Assembly (NCBI RefSeq): GCF_014650895.1
Contig: NZ_BMVV01000038.1
Location: forward strand, 1-50,790
DNA: 50,790 nucleotides
From: Streptomyces omiyaensis
GTDB lineage: Bacteria; Actinomycetota; Actinomycetes; Streptomycetales; Streptomycetaceae
Direction of reading: 5' to 3'
How positions within the stretch are numbered: the stretch's first letter is position 1; each line of letters opens with the position of its first letter. Made by a program: the position numbers and the translations under genes. The notes beneath the pieces are model-generated. The model did not search any database, was not told where the DNA came from, and was given only the letters and a program-made list of their open reading frames with translations. This document shows positions 48,538 to 50,790 of this stretch, one piece after another.

Positions 48538-49443
48538 ATGCGTCCCCTTGCTTCACCCCGTCTCACCGTCCTGGCGATATCCGCCGCCCTCACCCTCGGC
48601 ACGGCGGGACCCGCCGTCGCCGACCGGCTCCACCCCTCCTCCGCGGCCGACCGGGCCGCCCGCGCCCCGCTTCCCGACGCGGCCGCCCTGCTGGCCCAGG
48701 CCGAGGCCCTCGGTGACGTCGGCGGGGTCACGACCCCCGTGACCGCACTCGTCACGGCCGCCCTGGAGGCCGACGGCGGTCAGGTCCCCGCGACCGACGC
48801 CGACGCCCTCGGGGCCAGGATCCGGGCCGCCGTCGAGCGGGCGAAGGAGACCGCCCCCGCCCCGCTGCCGGAGACCCCGGCCGCCCCGGCGCTTCCGGTC
48901 GCCCCGCCCGTCGACGCCCCGGCCGTCCCGCCCGCCGTGGAGGTTCCGGCGACGCCTCCGGCCGCCGACGTCCCCGTGACGCCTCCGGCCGCCGAGGCGC
49001 CGGTCGTCCCGCCCGCCGTGGAGGTTCCGGCCGGGCTGCCCGCGAAGCCGCCCGTCACCCTGCCCGTCGCGGCCGGGGCCAAGGCCGCGAAGCCGGCCGC
49101 GGCGGCGCCCGCGGACCTGGTGGACGACGCCCTCGCCTCCGTCGAGAAGGCCGTCGCCGGGCTGCTCGCCGCCGTCACCTCCGGGGAGGCCGGCGGAGTC
49201 GCCCCGCAGGTCACGGCCACGCTGACCTCGCTGGTCAACCTCGCCGTCGCGACGGTGCTCGGCAGCGGGCTGCCCGCGCCGGACCTGCCCGGGCTGCCCG
49301 CGCTGCCCCCGCTCCCCGTCGAGGTCCCGCAGCTGCCCGTCGACCCGCCGGTCGAGGCGCCCGAACTGCCGGTCGGCGCGCCCGTGGAGCCGCCGGTCGC
49401 CGCGCCCGAGCTGCCGGTGACGCCGCCGCTGCCGGTCCGCTGA
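48538..49443 (+). CDS. Secreted Pro/Ala/Val-rich protein, function unknown
   Basis: The 301-residue protein has ATG 48538 preceded by AAAAGGAA. The signal peptide ends near residue 28 (GPAVA-D). A helical segment follows (about 40-105), then a low-complexity region (about 110-180) with a repeated VPPAVEVPA motif. A second helical part is LVDDALASVEKAVAGLLAAVTSG (about 193-240), and the tail is Pro-rich (LPVEVPQLPVDPPVEAPELPV). No cysteine, sortase signal or lipobox. It is probably a flexible wall- or matrix-associated protein. Confidence 0.8.
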   Translation: MRPLASPRLTVLAISAALTLGTAGPAVADRLHPSSAADRAARAPLPDAAALLAQAEALGDVGGVTTPVTALVTAALEADGGQVPATDADALGARIRAAVERAKETAPAPLPETPAAPALPVAPPVDAPAVPPAVEVPATPPAADVPVTPPAAEAPVVPPAVEVPAGLPAKPPVTLPVAAGAKAAKPAAAAPADLVDDALASVEKAVAGLLAAVTSGEAGGVAPQVTATLTSLVNLAVATVLGSGLPAPDLPGLPALPPLPVEVPQLPVDPPVEAPELPVGAPVEPPVAAPELPVTPPLPVR

Positions 49444-49461
49444 CCCGCGAGCGCACCCCGT

Positions 49462-49498
49462 CCCGTACCGGTCCGGCCCCCCGCCGGGCCGGTACGGG
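49462..49498 (+). terminator. Hairpin terminator
   Basis: CCCGTACCGG and CCGGTACGGG arms with further partial pairing inside lie downstream of the Pro-rich protein gene. Confidence 0.75.
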
Positions 49499-49635
49499 CA
49501 CGTCCGCGTCTGGTCGTCCGGAAATCACACCGGTCCCCTTCGATCGGGTGCAGTGTAGAGAAATCCTTCCTTCTGGAGTTTCCGGGGAGCGAACCTCTCG
49601 TTACAGAAGACGGAACGACGTACGGGAATTCCCCA

Positions 49636-49662
49636 AGAACCCTGTGCGAAACGTGAGTTGAA
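49636..49662 (+). promoter_or_regulatory. Weak rodlin-like promoter candidate
   Basis: AGAACC followed by 15 bases and GTTGAA, 23 bases before the ATG at 49686. Boxes resemble the rodlin promoters but the spacing is one base shorter. Confidence 0.35.
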
Positions 49663-49685
49663 AGAACAGAGGAAGGATTCTCTCC

Positions 49686-49958
49686 ATGAAGCCCACCAAG
49701 GTCGCCGCGGTCGTCGCCGGTTCGCTCATGGCCCTCGGCGTCGCCGCCCCCGCCATGGCCGCGGAGGCGCTGACCCCGACCAGCCTCAACGGCGGACTGG
49801 AGGCGATCGCCGCCAACGGGCTGAAGTCGGACGTGCTCAGCAGCACCACCGACGGTTCCCCGGTCAAGACCGTCACCGACACCGCCACCCAGCTGAACCA
49901 GACCGGAAAGGGCCTTCCGCTGCTCGGCGGCCTTCCGGCCGGTCCGCTCGGCGGCTGA
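49686..49958 (+). CDS. Small secreted protein, function unknown
   Basis: The 90-residue protein has GAGGAAGGA before ATG 49686. The signal peptide MKPTKVAAVVAGSLMALGVA... is cleaved after AMA-A and resembles those of the chaplins. The mature 64 residues are Thr/Ser/Gly-rich without cysteine or aromatic residues and end PLLGGLPAGPLGG. The neighbourhood and start signals suggest a developmental surface protein. I recognise no named family. Confidence 0.8.
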   Translation: MKPTKVAAVVAGSLMALGVAAPAMAAEALTPTSLNGGLEAIAANGLKSDVLSSTTDGSPVKTVTDTATQLNQTGKGLPLLGGLPAGPLGG

Positions 49959-49981
49959 AAGAATGATTTTCTGACCGGTCG

Positions 49982-50005
49982 CCGTGTGGCCTCGACTCCA
50001 CACGG
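49982..50005 (+). terminator. Hairpin terminator
   Basis: CCGTGTGG and CCACACGG pair with an eight-base loop after the 90-residue protein gene. Confidence 0.65.
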
Positions 50006-50119
50006 TGTGCCGCTCCCTACTCTCTGGACCGTCCCACGCGAACGTCAGCGGGGGACGCGGCCGGTCGGAGCGAGGGGGGATCCTCGCCGGTCTCTCCCTT
50101 TCTCCCGAGGAAGAGCGGT

Positions 50120-50790
50120 ATGCGGTCCATCATCAGCAGGAAAGTACTCACCGCGGCGGCAGCGACCGGCATCCTGTCGCTGACCGGCGGCTTCGCACTG
50201 GCCGCGAACGCGCATCCCGGTACGGGCGACACCCCGGGACCCGGCAGCGGCCAGGTCCACGCCCCGCTCCCGCCGGAACTCTGCGGCCCGAGCACGGACC
50301 TGGGCGGATACGTGGCGTCGGCCGTCGGCGACCTCTGCGACCACGTGGCGGAGGACCCCGACGGCGGCTACGGCGAGGAACCCACCCCGACGCACCCGCC
50401 CACGAAGCCGCCGACCCACCCGCCGACGCATCCCCCCACCCACCCGCCGACGAAGCCGCCGACGGAGCCGCCGACGAAGCCCCCGACGGAGCCGCCGACG
50501 AAGCCCCCGACGGAGCCTCCGACGAAGCCGCCCACGGAGCCTCCGACGAAGCCCCCGACGGAGCCGCCGACGAAGCCCCCGACGGAGCCGCCGACGAAGC
50601 CCCCGACGGAGCCGCCGACGAAGCCGCCCACGGAGCCTCCGACGAAGCCGCCCACGGAGCCTCCGACGAAGCCCCCGACGGAGCCTCCGACGAAGCCCCC
50701 GACGGAGCCGCCGACGAAGCCCCCGACGGAGCCGCCGACGAAGCCCCCGACGGAGCCGCCGACGAAGCCCCCGACGGAGCCGCCGACGAA
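50120..50790 (+). CDS. Secreted PPTK/PPTE-repeat protein, C-terminus beyond the window
   Basis: The frame is open from ATG 50120 (GAGGAAGAG upstream) to the right edge: 223 codons without a stop. A signal peptide (MRSIISRKVLTAAAATGILS..., cleaved near LAANA) leads to a short mature domain with Cys 55 and Cys 73. These two cysteines are exactly 18 residues apart and both domains start CG, as in chaplins, although the sequence between them is otherwise different. From residue 93 on it is a PPTK/PPTE/PPTH repeat, a rigid wall-spanning stalk. A sortase signal may follow outside the window. Confidence 0.8.
   Translation, partial: MRSIISRKVLTAAAATGILSLTGGFALAANAHPGTGDTPGPGSGQVHAPLPPELCGPSTDLGGYVASAVGDLCDHVAEDPDGGYGEEPTPTHPPTKPPTHPPTHPPTHPPTKPPTEPPTKPPTEPPTKPPTEPPTKPPTEPPTKPPTEPPTKPPTEPPTKPPTEPPTKPPTEPPTKPPTEPPTKPPTEPPTKPPTEPPTKPPTEPPTKPPTEPPTKPPTEPPT
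50396..50790 (+). repeat. 12-bp tandem repeats coding PPTK/PPTE
   Basis: Units of CCGCCGACGAAG and CCGCCGACGGAG types alternate to give an eight-residue period PPTKPPTE. The first copies use His instead of Glu. The array continues past the window edge. Confidence 0.95.

Noticed and set aside
50368..50655. Antisense Gly-Phe-Val-Gly repeat frame at the right edge
   Set aside because: Mirror of the PPTK/PPTE coding repeat. The sense frame has a start signal and signal peptide; the antisense frame has neither.
50396..50790. CRISPR-like appearance of the repeat array
   Set aside because: Units are 12 bp, directly adjacent, in frame and code for PPTK/PPTE. There are no unique spacers, and no cas genes occur.

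Overview
The window is very GC-rich, has short intergenic gaps, many GTG starts and one TTG start, Shine-Dalgarno sites of the GGAGG type, and rodlin and chaplin genes. Together these point to a Streptomyces chromosome. No tRNA, rRNA, insertion sequence, integrase or CRISPR array is visible.

Region 1 (1 to about 28.8 kb) is a core chromosome block whose gene order I recognise from S. coelicolor: acyl-CoA carboxylase genes (biotin carboxylase start at the left edge, epsilon and beta subunits), maf, a 42-residue MmpB-like peptide, birA, the class III adenylate cyclase cya, an enoyl-CoA hydratase, a GAF-GGDEF protein, hutH, an LAETG-anchored mini-protein, an L,D-transpeptidase lipoprotein, msrA, a cystathionine gamma-synthase, a degenerate sigma factor, a MarR regulator, ilvA, a DrrAB-type ABC exporter, greA, mycothiol conjugate amidase mca and a YyaL/DUF255 protein. 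Two regulator-plus-target pairs (LysR/DHFR-like and TetR/MFS) sit between mmpB and the carboxylase genes and look like accessory insertions.

Region 2 (28.9 to 36.7 kb) is a cell-surface locus. It has three rodlin genes, an LCP glycopolymer transferase, a short chaplin, a coupled ATP-grasp ligase/FAD oxidoreductase pair, and a secreted GH26-like glycoside hydrolase with a long VDP/PEPK repeat tail.

Region 3 (36.7 to 47.6 kb) is one leftward, tightly overlapping operon for an exopolysaccharide of the Wzx/Wzy type. In order of transcription it encodes a secreted surface protein, a GT4 glycosyltransferase, a polyprenyl glycosylphosphotransferase, an O-antigen-ligase-like polymerase, a MurJ/Wzx-like flippase, a polysaccharide deacetylase, a second glycosyltransferase, a Wzz-like chain-length protein and a FemAB/GNAT-like acyltransferase. 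Its presumed promoter carries a 16-bp palindrome centred on the expected transcription start.

Region 4 (47.8 kb to the right edge) holds a second short chaplin, divergent from the polysaccharide operon, and three secreted low-complexity proteins. The last runs off the window in a PPTK/PPTE repeat.

The three rodlin promoters share CCGGAACC-N16-GTTGAT, and the second chaplin has GCAACC-N16-GTTGTT. This suggests one developmental ECF sigma factor (probably BldN-type, by inference) drives the fibrous layer. I read regions 2 to 4 as one aerial-hypha envelope island combining amyloid and rodlet proteins with a dedicated polysaccharide. That integration is inference, not proven by the sequence.
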